Source: Actinophytocola xanthii (GTDB lineage: Bacteria; Actinomycetota; Actinomycetes; Mycobacteriales; Pseudonocardiaceae). Taken from it: a stretch of 64,000 nucleotides of DNA. The stretch is taken from contig NZ_MSIE01000024.1 of assembly GCF_001921205.1 (NCBI RefSeq), positions 62,001 through 126,000 on the forward strand, read 5' to 3'. The notes beneath the pieces were generated by a model. That model ran no database searches and had not been told where the DNA came from. It saw only the letters and a list, made by a program, of their open reading frames with translations. A program made the position numbers and the translations under genes. Of the stretch, positions 41,142 to 50,323 are shown piece after piece (the stretch's first letter is position 1; every line of letters begins with the position of its first letter).

Positions 41142-41155
41142 GGATGACGTCATCC
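41142..41155. promoter_or_regulatory. perfect 14-bp palindrome upstream of the sigB promoter
   Basis: GGATGACGTCATCC, 13 bp upstream of the -35 element on the minus strand. Possible regulator site; the regulator is unknown. Confidence 0.4.
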
Positions 41156-41220
41156 GCGCCACACCGGTTGCTCCACCAAAGCTGAGGTTTTCCTGAGAGA
41201 CGCCCTGCGGGGCCTGCGAC

Positions 41221-41646
41221 TCAGACCTCGACGAGGACCGTGAACGGGCCGTCGTTGACCGATGCGACCGCCATCGTCGCGCCGAACCGGCCGGTCTCCA
41301 CCCTGGCGCCGCGCTCGCGCAGCGCGGCCACGACCGCGTCCACCAAGGGCTGCGCGTGCTCCGGCCGGGCGGCGGCGGTCCAGGACGGACGCCGCCCCTT
41401 GCGCGTGTCTCCGTAGAGGGTGAACTGGCTCACCACGAGCAGCGGCGCACCGGCCGTCGCGCAGGACTCCTCGTCACGCAGGACGCGGAGCTCGTGGAGC
41501 TTGCGCGCCATCGTGGCGGCCTGGGCCTCGGTGTCGGCGCTCGCGACGCCCAGCAGCACCAGCAGCCCGGGCTCGTCGATCGCGCCGACGACCTCGTCGT
41601 CGACCGTGACGCTCGCCGAGGTCACCCTGGCCACCACCGCACGCAC
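41221..41646 (-). CDS. dtd: D-aminoacyl-tRNA deacylase
   Basis: Hydrolyses D-amino acids mischarged on tRNA. The 141-residue protein has the DTD signatures [17 protein letters not shown] (with the catalytic-pocket SQ) and the C-terminal [11 protein letters not shown] (family NGPVT/F loop). GTG 41646 gives [17 protein letters not shown], the normal start. It follows a methyltransferase by 23 bp on the same strand. Confidence 0.95.
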   Translation of the reverse strand: MRAVVARVTSASVTVDDEVVGAIDEPGLLVLLGVASADTEAQAATMARKLHELRVLRDEESCATAGAPLLVVSQFTLYGDTRKGRRPSWTAAARPEHAQPLVDAVVAALRERGARVETGRFGATMAVASVNDGPFTVLVEV

Positions 41647-41669
41647 GCGTGCATGGTGGCAGGCGGGGC

Positions 41670-42398
41670 TCAGCGGCGGGCGATGAGGTGGAAGAAGCGG
41701 GCCGTGAGCAGCTGGGGCATCCGGTCGGCCATCGCCAGCTCCAGGCGCACCAGCTCGGCCAGGAACGCCGGCTCGGCGACCGCGGCCGGGTCCACCAGGT
41801 CCGCGACGCACCGCACCCCGTAGCGGACGACCTCCTCGACGCCCAGCTGGACGAGCAGGGCCACCAGCTCGGCCACCGGCGCCTCACGGGCGGCGGACAG
41901 GGCCACCGCGGCCCGGCCGGGCTCCCGCTCGCGCACCGCCGCGTGCACGGGCTCGAAGTCGGGGTTGGGGCCGAGCACGGACAGCAGCCCGCCGGGCCGC
42001 AGCGGCGCGGTCACCGCGGCCAGCACCTCACGCGGCTCGTCCACGTAGTGCAGCAGGTTGTGGCACAGGACGAGGTCGAACTCGTGACCGGCGAGCACCT
42101 CCGGCGCGTCCAGCGCACCCGCCTGCACCACGTGCAGCCGGTCGAACACGTCGTAGCTGTCCGCGGTGGCGATGGCGGTGCTCAGCATCGCGCCCGCCGG
42201 GTCGAGCACGGTCACCTCGTGACCGAGCGCGGCGAGCCGGACCGCCTCCACACCACTGCCCCCGGCGACGTCGAGGACCTGCCGCGGCGCAGGCCCCAGG
42301 TGCCGTACGAGGTTGGCCTCGGTGACGGTGTAGCGCAGACGTTCCAGCGGACGCTGCTGGAACAGGTCCAGTCGGGTCCCGAACCCGCTCAACGTCAT
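41670..42398 (-). CDS. class I SAM-dependent methyltransferase (SmtA/UbiE-like)
   Basis: A 242-residue methyltransferase starting [20 protein letters not shown]. Motif I is [16 protein letters not shown], then [29 protein letters not shown] and [11 protein letters not shown]. It resembles the SmtA/CmoM branch; the substrate is unknown. ATG 42398 follows GAAGG; in-frame ATGs at 42437 and 42479 exist, but the latter would run into the divergent DUF3099 promoter. Confidence 0.87.
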   Translation of the reverse strand: MTLSGFGTRLDLFQQRPLERLRYTVTEANLVRHLGPAPRQVLDVAGGSGVEAVRLAALGHEVTVLDPAGAMLSTAIATADSYDVFDRLHVVQAGALDAPEVLAGHEFDLVLCHNLLHYVDEPREVLAAVTAPLRPGGLLSVLGPNPDFEPVHAAVREREPGRAAVALSAAREAPVAELVALLVQLGVEEVVRYGVRCVADLVDPAAVAEPAFLAELVRLELAMADRMPQLLTARFFHLIARR

Positions 42399-42499
42399 GG
42401 GACCTTCATACCGGCTTTCCTCCGTGCGGCGATCCATCTCCACCCGGATGGCCCAATCACGCCCCGAAGGTGGCAGCATGGGGGTTGGGAGGTGGTGTC

Positions 42500-42811
42500 G
42501 TGAAGTCCGAGCGGGACGACACCCCGGTTCTGATCACCGAGGCAGCGCGGTCGTACGAGGAAGAGTTCGCCGCGCGCAAGCGCAAGTACGTCACCATGAT
42601 GCTGCTGCGGTTCCCCTGTCTGGTCCTCGCGGCGATGTTCCACGACACCTGGTGGCTCGCGCTCGGCTTCGTGCTGCTGTCGATCCCGCTGCCGTGGGCC
42701 GCGGTGCTGATCGCCAACGACCGGCCACCGCGCAAGGCGGAGCAGGTCAACCGCTACCAGCGCACCCCCAACGCCATCGAGGGGCCCGGCCACTCGGTCA
42801 TCGAGGGCTGA
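42500..42811 (+). CDS. DUF3099 membrane protein
   Basis: A 103-residue small membrane protein of unknown function, common in actinobacteria. After LITEAARSYEEEFAARKRKYV there are two transmembrane helices (MMLLRFPCLVLAAMF and WWLALGFVLLSIPLPWAAVLI) and a short basic tail. GTG 42500 has GGAGG at 42488-42492. Its end overlaps the convergent kinase gene by 14 bp. Confidence 0.85.
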   Translation: MKSERDDTPVLITEAARSYEEEFAARKRKYVTMMLLRFPCLVLAAMFHDTWWLALGFVLLSIPLPWAAVLIANDRPPRKAEQVNRYQRTPNAIEGPGHSVIEG

Positions 42812-43748
42812 CCGGCAGGCCCGGCCGGCCCGCCGGGTCCGTCGCCGGCCGGCGCGGGTCCGACCGGGGTGGTTGGGCGCCCACCCTGCCCACGGCCAGC
42901 GTGCCGAGGCGGACCCCGGAGCGCAGGCTCTGCTCGGGGTCGGCCCCGGCGAGCCAGGCGGCAAGCACCCCGGCGTCGAAGGCGTCACCGGCCCCGGTCG
43001 TGTCGACAAGGCACCCGGGAGCGGCGGGCACGGCGGCGCACCGCCCGCGGCCGACCCAGCTCGCGCCGTCCGCGCCGGTGCTCACCGCGACCGCGCCGAC
43101 CGTGTCCAGCAGCGCCGCCGCGCTCGCCGGGTCGCGCGACCCGGTCAGCGCCGCCAGCTCGTCGAGGTTCGGCAGCAGCAGGTCGGTGCCGCGCAGCTGC
43201 TCGACGAAGCGGGCGGGATCGGTGATCAGCGCGGCCGACTGCGGGTCGACCGAGGTGGTCAGGCCCGCCGAGCGGGCCGCGGCCAGCATGGCCAGGCCGA
43301 CGTCGGCCGTCCCCTCGTCGAGCAGCAGGTACCCGGACAGGTGGAGGTGGTCGGCCTCGGCGAGCAGTGCCGGGTCGAGGTCGGCGAGCACGGCCCGGGC
43401 CCCGGCGCCCCGGTCGGGCAGCATGCTGCGCTGGCCGGCGGCGTCGACCAGCACGACCACGCAGCAGGTCGGGTTCGCGCGGTCGACGGTGAACGCGCAC
43501 CGGACGCCGGCGGCGGTCAGCTCCTCGCGTGCCCGCCGGCCGGCCAGGTCCTCGCCCACCCGGGCCACCAGCGTCGCGTCGACGCCGCACCAGGCGAGCC
43601 ACGCCGCCGTGTTCGCGCCGGCGCCGCCGGTGGTGACGGTGATCCGGGCCCGCGAGTCGCCTCCGTGCACGATCGGTCCGGAGTGCGCGGCCACCACGTC
43701 CAGCGCCACGTCCCCCACCACGACCACCCGGGTGGGCGGAGTGGTCAC
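42798..43748 (-). CDS. psuK: PfkB-family kinase, putative pseudouridine kinase
   Basis: A 316-residue ribokinase-fold kinase. PfkB signature 1 is TVTTGGAGANTAAWLAWCG, signature 2 is CLVDTTGAGDAFDAGVLAAW, with the catalytic Asp in GAGDAF. It starts by GTGA overlap with the psuG stop, and in many bacteria a PfkB kinase beside psuG phosphorylates pseudouridine. The psuK call is by context; sequence alone says sugar or nucleoside kinase. Confidence 0.8.
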   Translation of the reverse strand: MTTPPTRVVVVGDVALDVVAAHSGPIVHGGDSRARITVTTGGAGANTAAWLAWCGVDATLVARVGEDLAGRRAREELTAAGVRCAFTVDRANPTCCVVVLVDAAGQRSMLPDRGAGARAVLADLDPALLAEADHLHLSGYLLLDEGTADVGLAMLAAARSAGLTTSVDPQSAALITDPARFVEQLRGTDLLLPNLDELAALTGSRDPASAAALLDTVGAVAVSTGADGASWVGRGRCAAVPAAPGCLVDTTGAGDAFDAGVLAAWLAGADPEQSLRSGVRLGTLAVGRVGAQPPRSDPRRPATDPAGRPGLPVSPR

Positions 43749-44656
43749 GGACGGGTCAGCGCGACGGCGATCTCGGCCGCGACGCGGACGTTGTCCAGCA
43801 CCAGCGCCTCGTTGGTGTCCAGCGAGGCACCCGCGCTCGCGGTGTGGAAGTGCTCGAGCAGCACGGGCGTCACGTCGCCGCCGCGCACCTCCGAGCGGGC
43901 GACCAGCGCCATGCCCTCCGCGAGCAGGCGGTCGTGCAGGTCGGCATCGAGCTCGTGCTCCGCCGGAACCGGGTTCACCACGAGCACGCCCGAGCCGGGG
44001 CCGCGGTCGCGGTGCGCGGCGATCACGGCGGCCGCCGCCCGCGCGCTGTCCACCCGCCACGGCACGGCGAACCGGGACTCGCGGCGGTAGAAGGCCGGGA
44101 ACGTGTCGGTGCGGTAGCCCACAACGGGCACCGACCGAGTCTCCAGCACCTCGATCGTCGCCGCGATGTCGAGGACCGACTTCACCCCCGAGCAGACGAC
44201 CGTGACCGGCGTCGTGGCCAGCACGTCCAGGTCCGCCGACACGTCCCAGGACGACGGCGTGCCCGGAGGCGGGAGGTGCACCCCGCCGAGCCCGCCCGTG
44301 CCGAACACCCCGATGCCCGCCGCGTGCGCGATCAGGGCCGTGCTCGCGATCGTGGTCGCGCCGTCCCGCCCGAGCGCGATCGCCGGCCCGAGGTCGCGTG
44401 CGGACAGCTTCGCCATCCCCGCGGCGGGGTCACACACCCGGTCCAGGCCCGAGCCGTCCAGCCCGACCCGGAGCCGGCCGTCCAGCACCGCGATCGTGGC
44501 CGGTACGGCGCCGGCCGCGCGAACGGTCCGCTCGACCTCGTCGGCTACCTCCCGGTTGCGCCCGGTGGGCAGACCGTGGGCGAGGATCGTGCTCTCCAGC
44601 GCGACCACGGCGCCGCCGGCGGCGAGCGCGTCCGCCACCTCCTCGGCAACCCGCAT
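43745..44656 (-). CDS. psuG: pseudouridine-5'-phosphate glycosidase
   Basis: Cleaves pseudouridine 5'-phosphate to uracil and ribose 5-phosphate. The 303-residue protein has the IndA/PsuG signatures: ALESTILAHGLPTGRNREVADEVE, the manganese/active site stretch KLSARDLGPAIALGRDGATTIAST, GVFGTGGLGGVHL, VVCSGVKSVLDI and VGYRTDTFPAFYRRES. ATG 44656 is preceded by GAGGAGGG. The pair psuG-psuK recovers modified nucleosides from RNA turnover. Confidence 0.94.
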   Translation of the reverse strand: MRVAEEVADALAAGGAVVALESTILAHGLPTGRNREVADEVERTVRAAGAVPATIAVLDGRLRVGLDGSGLDRVCDPAAGMAKLSARDLGPAIALGRDGATTIASTALIAHAAGIGVFGTGGLGGVHLPPPGTPSSWDVSADLDVLATTPVTVVCSGVKSVLDIAATIEVLETRSVPVVGYRTDTFPAFYRRESRFAVPWRVDSARAAAAVIAAHRDRGPGSGVLVVNPVPAEHELDADLHDRLLAEGMALVARSEVRGGDVTPVLLEHFHTASAGASLDTNEALVLDNVRVAAEIAVALTRP

Positions 44657-44760
44657 GTGCTCGCCCTCCTCGTGCCCGATGCGCACCGGCCCGACCTCCG
44701 ACCCGTCCTCGCCCGCCGCGCCCTCGCGCGGGGGCCGGACCGCCGAGGCTAGGCCGGGGC

Positions 44761-45567
44761 TCAGTCGAAGATGCCCCGGGGTCGGGCGACCTCGCGCAGC
44801 CAGCCCTCGATGCGCTGTTCCCAGTTCGTCCCCCCGAGCTCGGCGTAGTCCACGGAGAACATGCCGAGCATGGCCTGGCCGCGTCCACCCAGACCGCCAC
44901 CCTTCGCCACCCGGACCCGCTTGTTCACGTCGAGTACGACCTGTACATCCCCCGGCCGGGCGAGGAAGGTGACGGCGACCTCGTTGAAGACGCCGGCGAA
45001 CGAGGACGAGGGCGCGAAGTCGATCTCCTGGAAGAACGGCAGCTGCTGGTCGACCCCGTCGAGGCGGTTCCTCACCAGGGAGGCCGAGCGGAACGTGAAG
45101 CCCAGCCGGGTCATCGCGTCGAGCAGCCGGTGCTGGGCGGGCAGCGGTTCGATCGCGACGGCGTCCACGTCCTGGGGGTCGACCACGGTGCGGGAGATGT
45201 TCAGGTTGGTCTGCAGGCCCACCGCCATGCCGGTGAGGTACCGGCCGAACACGGTCGTGACCGGGGTCTCCCAGGACATCCGCACCTCGAACGGCACGGT
45301 GATCGTGGCACCGGCGCGGACCAGCTCCCGGCCGGCGAGCCGCACCTCCTGGAACGGGAGGTCCACCAGGGTCGGCTGTTCGCCGTCGCCCTGCTCGACC
45401 CTGGCCAGCAGGGTCACCCCCAACGACTCGATCTCCTGGTCGACCTGCCCGCCGACGAGCTGGACCTCCCCGCGCAGGGTGCCCCCGGGCCGCACGCTCC
45501 GGTCGAGCAGCCGGGCGTCCACCGTGGCGCCGCCCTGGCCGAAGCTGGCCATCACCTTCTGGAACAT
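44761..45567 (-). CDS. spo0M: sporulation-control protein Spo0M family
   Basis: A 268-residue arrestin-fold protein. Family stretches: FQKVMASFGQGGATVDARL at the N-terminus, VRPGGTLRGEVQLVGG, ITVPFEVRMSWETPVT and the C-terminal FLARPGDVQVVLDVNKRVR. Spo0M in Bacillus affects sporulation initiation and cell division; here a role in cytokinesis or development is plausible but not proven. ATG 45567; lies upstream of psuG on the same strand, 104 bp away. Confidence 0.88.
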   Translation of the reverse strand: MFQKVMASFGQGGATVDARLLDRSVRPGGTLRGEVQLVGGQVDQEIESLGVTLLARVEQGDGEQPTLVDLPFQEVRLAGRELVRAGATITVPFEVRMSWETPVTTVFGRYLTGMAVGLQTNLNISRTVVDPQDVDAVAIEPLPAQHRLLDAMTRLGFTFRSASLVRNRLDGVDQQLPFFQEIDFAPSSSFAGVFNEVAVTFLARPGDVQVVLDVNKRVRVAKGGGLGGRGQAMLGMFSVDYAELGGTNWEQRIEGWLREVARPRGIFD

Positions 45568-45616
45568 GTGCGCATCCTGCCAGCACGTGAGCGGTGCCGA
45601 CGTCGGTTCCGGCATC

Positions 45617-45865
45617 ATGGGAGGCGTGAGTACGCAAACGCTGCCCGAGGTCGACACCCGTCCCGAGGGCACCGACACCACGGGTGACGACACCCCGAAG
45701 ATGTTCCACTACGTGCGCAAGGACAAGATCGCCGAGAGCGCGGTCACCGGCACGATGGTGGTCGCCCTGTGCGGTGAGGTCTTCCCGGTCACGCGCTCGC
45801 CCAAGCCCGGCTCGCCGGTGTGCCCCGAGTGCAAGCGGATCTACGAGCAGCTCCCCGGAGAGTAG
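45617..45865 (+). CDS. DUF3039 small zinc-ribbon-like protein
   Basis: An 82-residue protein (or 79 from GTG 45626, which gives MSTQTLPEVDTRPEG). Core: MFHYVRKDKIAESAVTGTMVVALCGEVFPVTRSPKPGSPVCPECKRIYEQL with one Cys plus a CPEC pair. Conserved in actinobacteria (Rv2708c region near sigB); function unknown. The ribosome binding site does not decide between the two starts. Confidence 0.85.
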   Translation: MGGVSTQTLPEVDTRPEGTDTTGDDTPKMFHYVRKDKIAESAVTGTMVVALCGEVFPVTRSPKPGSPVCPECKRIYEQLPGE

Positions 45866-45873
45866 GGAACGGG

Positions 45874-47070
45874 TCAGTCGCGGCGCGGGGCCTCGGGCGT
45901 CCTGGACGGCGGGCCCGCCGGCCCGGGGCGGGGGGCCGCCGAGTCCTGGACGGACTCGGGGGACGGCTCGGACCCGCGGGAGCCGGCCGCGTCGTCTGGT
46001 TTGTCGTCTGGTTTGTCGTCTGGTTTGTCGTCTGGTTTGTCGTCTGGTTTGTCGTTCCGCGCGTGCTCGCCGGCCTCGCCGGCGGCGCCGGCCTCGCGGG
46101 CGCGGCCCATCTCCAGCCGCCGCCAGCGCCGGCGTTGGCGCCGGGTCATCCGGGCCGGCCACATCTCCTGGATGGCGGCGTTGAAGTAGGCGCCGATCAC
46201 GATCGCGAGCCCGATGAAGAACGCGAACAGCAGGAAGGCGATCGGGGTGGCCAGCGCGCCGTAGGTGTAGCCGGTGGTGGTGATCCAGGCGATGTAGAGC
46301 CGCAGCCCGATGCTGGAGAGCAGGAACACGGCCATCGCGAGCACCGCGCCCGGCAGCCCGCGGTGCCAGGGCAGCTTCCTCGGCAGCGCGAGCTTGTACA
46401 GCGTCGCGAGCGCCAGTACGATCAGCACCCCGAGCGCGGGATAGTAGAACGTGTCGACCCAGAACGAGATCTCCTGGCGCCAGGGGGTCGGGAAGATGTT
46501 GGGCAGGAGCTCGGGGCCCAGCGCCAGCAGCGGCAGGCCGATCACCAGCAGCACCAGCGACGCCATGTACAGCAGCAGCGCGAAGATCCGCTGCCAGACC
46601 TCGTTGCGCACGCCGTACTGGTCGTGCGCGACCGTGATCGCGTCGACGAACGAGGACATGGCCGAGGAGCCGGCCCACAGCGAGATCAGGAAGCCGACGG
46701 TGAGGATCTCGCCCCGGCCGTGCTTGAGGATGTCGTCCACCGTGGGCTGGATGATCTGGTCGACCACACTGGGCGAGAACGCCGTCCGGGACCACTCGAT
46801 GATCGAGTCCTGCACGGACTTGATCACGTCCTCGCCGAACCACTCGGCCACGTAGCCGAGGCTGCCCAGCAGGCCGAGCAGTAGCGGCGGCAGCGACAGG
46901 ATCTGCCAGAACGCCGCCTCCGCGGCCTCGGAGAAGAGGTTGCCCTCCCACGCCTTGTCCCAGGTGCGCCGTAACAACCGCAGCGGGCCGCGCCGCAGCA
47001 GGGCGCCGGTCTTGCGCGCCGCGTTGCGGGCCGGATGCTGTGGTTGCGGGCTCATCTCGGGTTCAAGCAT
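45874..47070 (-). CDS. YihY/BrkB-family inner membrane protein with DKPD repeat tail
   Basis: A 398-residue protein. Residues ~30-315 are the YihY domain with six hydrophobic helices (AAFWQILSLPPLLLGLLG, GFLISLWAGSSAMSSFVDA, LLLYMASLVLLVIGLPLL, GVLIVLALATLYKLALP, GAVLAMAVFLLSSIGLRLY, AFLLFAFFIGLAIVIGAYFN). The cytoplasmic tail is charged and carries five perfect KPDD-type repeats encoded by a 12-bp tandem repeat at 45991-46050, then a Pro/Ser-rich end. Matches the Rv2707 position by synteny. Transported substrate unknown. Confidence 0.9.
   Translation of the reverse strand: MLEPEMSPQPQHPARNAARKTGALLRRGPLRLLRRTWDKAWEGNLFSEAAEAAFWQILSLPPLLLGLLGSLGYVAEWFGEDVIKSVQDSIIEWSRTAFSPSVVDQIIQPTVDDILKHGRGEILTVGFLISLWAGSSAMSSFVDAITVAHDQYGVRNEVWQRIFALLLYMASLVLLVIGLPLLALGPELLPNIFPTPWRQEISFWVDTFYYPALGVLIVLALATLYKLALPRKLPWHRGLPGAVLAMAVFLLSSIGLRLYIAWITTTGYTYGALATPIAFLLFAFFIGLAIVIGAYFNAAIQEMWPARMTRRQRRRWRRLEMGRAREAGAAGEAGEHARNDKPDDKPDDKPDDKPDDKPDDAAGSRGSEPSPESVQDSAAPRPGPAGPPSRTPEAPRRD
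45991..46050. repeat. five perfect tandem copies of a 12-bp unit within the YihY gene
   Basis: Unit GTCGTCTGGTTT repeated without change from 45991 to 46050. Each unit adds DKPD to the protein tail without shifting frame. The unit is only ~50% GC, well below its surroundings. Confidence 0.95.
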
Positions 47071-47237
47071 GGTCCATCGGAACGAGTTCGGCGCGACGCG
47101 GGCGAAGATCGTGACGGAGGTGTCGCGTGGCGCGCCCCGGTGGCGCTCCGAGCCCGAGGGTAGAGTCGGGGCGCCCTCAACGGAGCCGCATCTCCTCGCT
47201 TGAGGGCTTTGGTTTGTCCGGAGTTCGCCAGGACGTC

Positions 47238-49019
47238 ATGCCAGGTGCGCGTGCGGGGGGAAGGAGCGGCCAGCCGGTGACAGCCGAGCCGATCGTGCAG
47301 GGGACCGGAGAACGAGCGTCGGCCAGGCCGTTGCGGGCCTGGCAGCGCAGGGCGATCACCAAGTACCTGGCCGGGGGGCCGAAGGACTTCCTCGCCGTGG
47401 CCACGCCCGGCGCGGGCAAGACGGTGTTCGGGCTGCGGGTGGCCGCCGAGCTGCTGGCCGACCGCATCGTCGAGCAGGTCACGATCGTGACCCCCACCGA
47501 GCACCTCAAGCACCAGTGGGCCGCCGCCGCGGCCGCCGCGGGCATCCCCGTCGACCCCAACTTCCGCAACGGCACCGGAGCCACCTCGCGGGACTACCGC
47601 GGGGTCGCGATCACCTACGCCCAGGTGGCCGCCCACCCGATGCTGCACCGGGTCCGCACCGAGAACCGCAAGACGCTGGTCATCCTGGACGAGATCCACC
47701 ACGGCGGCGACGCCAAGTCCTGGGGCGACGCGATCCGGGAGGCGTTCACCCCGGCCGTGCGCCGGCTCGCCCTGACCGGTACCCCCTTCCGCAGCGATGA
47801 CTCGCCGATCCCGTTCGTCACCTACGAGCCGGACCAGGGCGGGTTCCAGCGCAGCAGGGCCGACCACACCTACGGCTACGCCGAGGCGCTGGCCGACGGC
47901 GTGGTCCGCCCGGTGATCTTCCTTGCCTACTCCGGCGAGGCGAGCTGGCGGACCAGCGCCGGCGAGGAGTTCACCGCCCGGCTGGGCGAGCCGATGACCG
48001 CCGAGCAGACCGCCCGGGCGTGGCGTACGGCGCTCGACCCGGCCGGCGAGTGGATCCCGGCCGTGCTCGGCGCCGCCGACCTGCGCCTGCAGCAGCTTCG
48101 CCAGAGCGTGCCGGACGCGGGCGGCCTGGTGATCGCCTCCGACCACGAGTCGGCCAAGGCCTACGCCAGGATCCTCGAGCGGACCACCGGTGTGCCGCCG
48201 GTCGTCGTGCTCTCCGACGACCCCCGCGCCTCCGGCCGGATCGCCGAGTTCGCCGAGTCCGACGACCGGTGGCTGGTCGCCGTGCGGATGGTCTCCGAGG
48301 GTGTCGACGTGCCCCGGCTGGCCGTCGGCGTCTACGCCACCAGTGCCTCGACCCCGCTGTTCTTCGCCCAGGCCGTCGGCCGGTTCGTCCGGGCCCGGCG
48401 ACCGGGGGAGACCGCGAGCGTGTTCCTGCCCAGCGTGCCGGTGCTGTTGGAGCTCGCGAGCGAGCTCGAGGCGCAGCGCGACCACGTGCTCGGCAAGCCC
48501 CACCGGGAGAAGGACGGCTGGGACGACGAGCTGCTGGCCGACGCGAACCGCACCAAGGACGAACCGGGCGAGGAGGAGAAGGCTTTCACCTCCCTCGGTG
48601 CTTCGGCCGAGCTCGATCAGGTGATTTACGACGGGTCGTCGTTCGGGACGGCGGCGTTCGCCGGTTCGGCGGAGGAACAGGAGTACCTGGGGCTGCCGGG
48701 GCTGCTCGAGCCCGAGCAGGTGCGCGCCCTGTTGCGGCAGCGTCAGGCCGACCAGGTCACGGAGCGTTCCCGCCGGGCCAAGGAGCGCGGCGCCGACGAG
48801 ACGGCACCACCGCCGCCCGCTCGGTCACAGACCGTGGCCGAACGGCTGACCGCGCTCCGCAAGGAGCTGAACACGTTAGTGGCGATGTATCACCACCGGA
48901 CGGGGAAACCCCACGCCAAGATCCACAGTGAGTTGCGCAGAGTATGCGCCGGCCCGCCCACGGCGATGGCTTCCGTCGAGCAGCTCGAGGAGCGGATCGC
49001 TACTCTCCGTTCCTGGTAG
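47238..49019 (+). CDS. DEAD/DEAH-box (superfamily 2) helicase
   Basis: A 593-residue SF2 helicase. Motif I ATPGAGKT follows LRAWQRRAITKYLAGGPKDFLAV; Ia VTPTEHLKHQW; II DEIHHGGD; III ALTGTPF; then a RecA2 domain with VIASDHESAKAYA, RMVSEGVDVPRLAVGVYAT and motif VI QAVGRFVRARRPGE. The C-terminal tail is charged and probably coiled. Starts: ATG 47238 (AGGA nearby) or GTG 47277 (AAGGAG 47261-47266, VTAEPIVQ); the GTG is a serious alternative. Conserved in actinobacteria between yihY and sigA; role in DNA repair or RNA metabolism unknown. Confidence 0.9.
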   Translation: MPGARAGGRSGQPVTAEPIVQGTGERASARPLRAWQRRAITKYLAGGPKDFLAVATPGAGKTVFGLRVAAELLADRIVEQVTIVTPTEHLKHQWAAAAAAAGIPVDPNFRNGTGATSRDYRGVAITYAQVAAHPMLHRVRTENRKTLVILDEIHHGGDAKSWGDAIREAFTPAVRRLALTGTPFRSDDSPIPFVTYEPDQGGFQRSRADHTYGYAEALADGVVRPVIFLAYSGEASWRTSAGEEFTARLGEPMTAEQTARAWRTALDPAGEWIPAVLGAADLRLQQLRQSVPDAGGLVIASDHESAKAYARILERTTGVPPVVVLSDDPRASGRIAEFAESDDRWLVAVRMVSEGVDVPRLAVGVYATSASTPLFFAQAVGRFVRARRPGETASVFLPSVPVLLELASELEAQRDHVLGKPHREKDGWDDELLADANRTKDEPGEEEKAFTSLGASAELDQVIYDGSSFGTAAFAGSAEEQEYLGLPGLLEPEQVRALLRQRQADQVTERSRRAKERGADETAPPPPARSQTVAERLTALRKELNTLVAMYHHRTGKPHAKIHSELRRVCAGPPTAMASVEQLEERIATLRSW

Positions 49020-49125
49020 CGAGCCCTCGGACATTGCCCCGAGATTATCTGTTCGTTGCCAAACTGTGTCGGTTGCGTGGCACGAAAAGCTCGTCCGTGG
49101 CTTCCATCACCGCCCGTCCGGGCAT

Positions 49126-49144
49126 ATGTTGTGCACCGCAACAT
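49126..49144. promoter_or_regulatory. inverted repeat, candidate operator of the sugar ABC operon
   Basis: ATGTTGTGCACCGCAACAT: arms ATGTTG and CAACAT around seven bases, 31 bp before the binding-protein ATG. Likely target of the ROK regulator downstream. Confidence 0.5.
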
Positions 49145-49175
49145 TTCGCCCTGAGGACCGTGAAGGGACCGTTTT

Positions 49176-50306
49176 ATGCGTAGTACAAGGCTTGCTCTGC
49201 TCGCCGCGGGGATGGGTCTGACCCTCGCGCTCTCGGCGTGTGGGGCCAACGAGGAATCGCCGGGCGGGGGCGGCGGGGACCAGGGGACCGAGAACGAGTC
49301 CACGGGCGGTGTCCCCGTCGGGGTCATCCTGCCCGAGACTGCCAGCTCGGCGCGCTGGGAGGGCTTCGACAAGCCCATGCTGGAGGCGGCGCTCAAGGCC
49401 GAGGGTCTCGACCCCGACATCCAGAACGCCCAGGGCGATGTGCAGAAGTTCAGCACGCTGGCCGACGGCATGATCAACGACGGCGTCAAGGTACTGATCA
49501 TCGCGTCGATCAACAGCGAGCTTGGTGGGACCGTCGCGCAGAAGGCCAACGCGCAGGGCATCCCGACCATCGACTACGACCGGCTCAACCTCGGCGGCAG
49601 CTCCGAGTACTACGTGTCCTTCGACAACGTGAAGGTCGGCGAGCTGCAGGGCCAGGGCCTGGCCGACGCGCTGAAGGACAAGCCGGAAGGCGCGCAGGTC
49701 ATCGAGATCGAGGGCGCCCCGACCGACAACAACGCCACCCTGTTCCACCAGGGCCAGCGCAAGGTTCTCGACCCGCTGTACGAGTCGGGCAAGCTCAAGC
49801 TGGTGCAGTCCCAGAAGATCGACAACTGGGACAACCAGAAGGGCGGCACCACGTTCGAGCAGATCCTCACCTCGAACGGCGGCAAGGTGGACGGCGTCGT
49901 CGCGGCGAACGACGGCCTGGCCGGTGCGATCATCACCATCCTCAAGAAGAACGGTCTGAACGGGAAGGTCCCGGTCACCGGCCAGGACGCGACCGCGGAC
50001 GGCCTCAAGGCGATCCTCGCCGGGGACCAGTACATGACCGTGTTCAAGCCGATCAAGCAGGAGGCCGAGGCCACCGCGAAGCTGGCCGCCGCGCTGGCCA
50101 AGGGTGACACCGACGCCGCCGACGACATCGCCACCGACACCCTCAACGACCCCGAGGGCAACCGGGACGTCAAGTCGGTGCTGCTGGAGCCGTTCATGAT
50201 CACCCGCGCCGACGTCAAGCGGGTCATCGACGAGGGCTATGTGAAGGCCGCCGAGGTGTGCACCGGCGACCTGACCGCCGCCTGCAGCGAGCTCGACATC
50301 TCCTGA
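49176..50306 (+). CDS. sugar ABC transporter substrate-binding lipoprotein (XylF/RbsB-like)
   Basis: A 376-residue periplasmic-binding-type lipoprotein: signal MRSTRLALLAAGMGLTLALSAC with the lipidated Cys in LSAC, a Gly-rich linker, then the type I binding fold (VPVGVILPETASSARWEGFDKPMLEAALKAEG; LIIASINSELGGTVAQKANAQGIPTIDYDR; VVAANDGLAGAIITILKKNG; TGQDATADGLKAILAGDQYMTVFK in pieces). The D-xylose family is the best match by eye. First gene of an operon with ATPase, permease and ROK regulator. Confidence 0.93.
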   Translation: MRSTRLALLAAGMGLTLALSACGANEESPGGGGGDQGTENESTGGVPVGVILPETASSARWEGFDKPMLEAALKAEGLDPDIQNAQGDVQKFSTLADGMINDGVKVLIIASINSELGGTVAQKANAQGIPTIDYDRLNLGGSSEYYVSFDNVKVGELQGQGLADALKDKPEGAQVIEIEGAPTDNNATLFHQGQRKVLDPLYESGKLKLVQSQKIDNWDNQKGGTTFEQILTSNGGKVDGVVAANDGLAGAIITILKKNGLNGKVPVTGQDATADGLKAILAGDQYMTVFKPIKQEAEATAKLAAALAKGDTDAADDIATDTLNDPEGNRDVKSVLLEPFMITRADVKRVIDEGYVKAAEVCTGDLTAACSELDIS

Positions 50307-50323
50307 TCAGTGTCGATCCGCGA

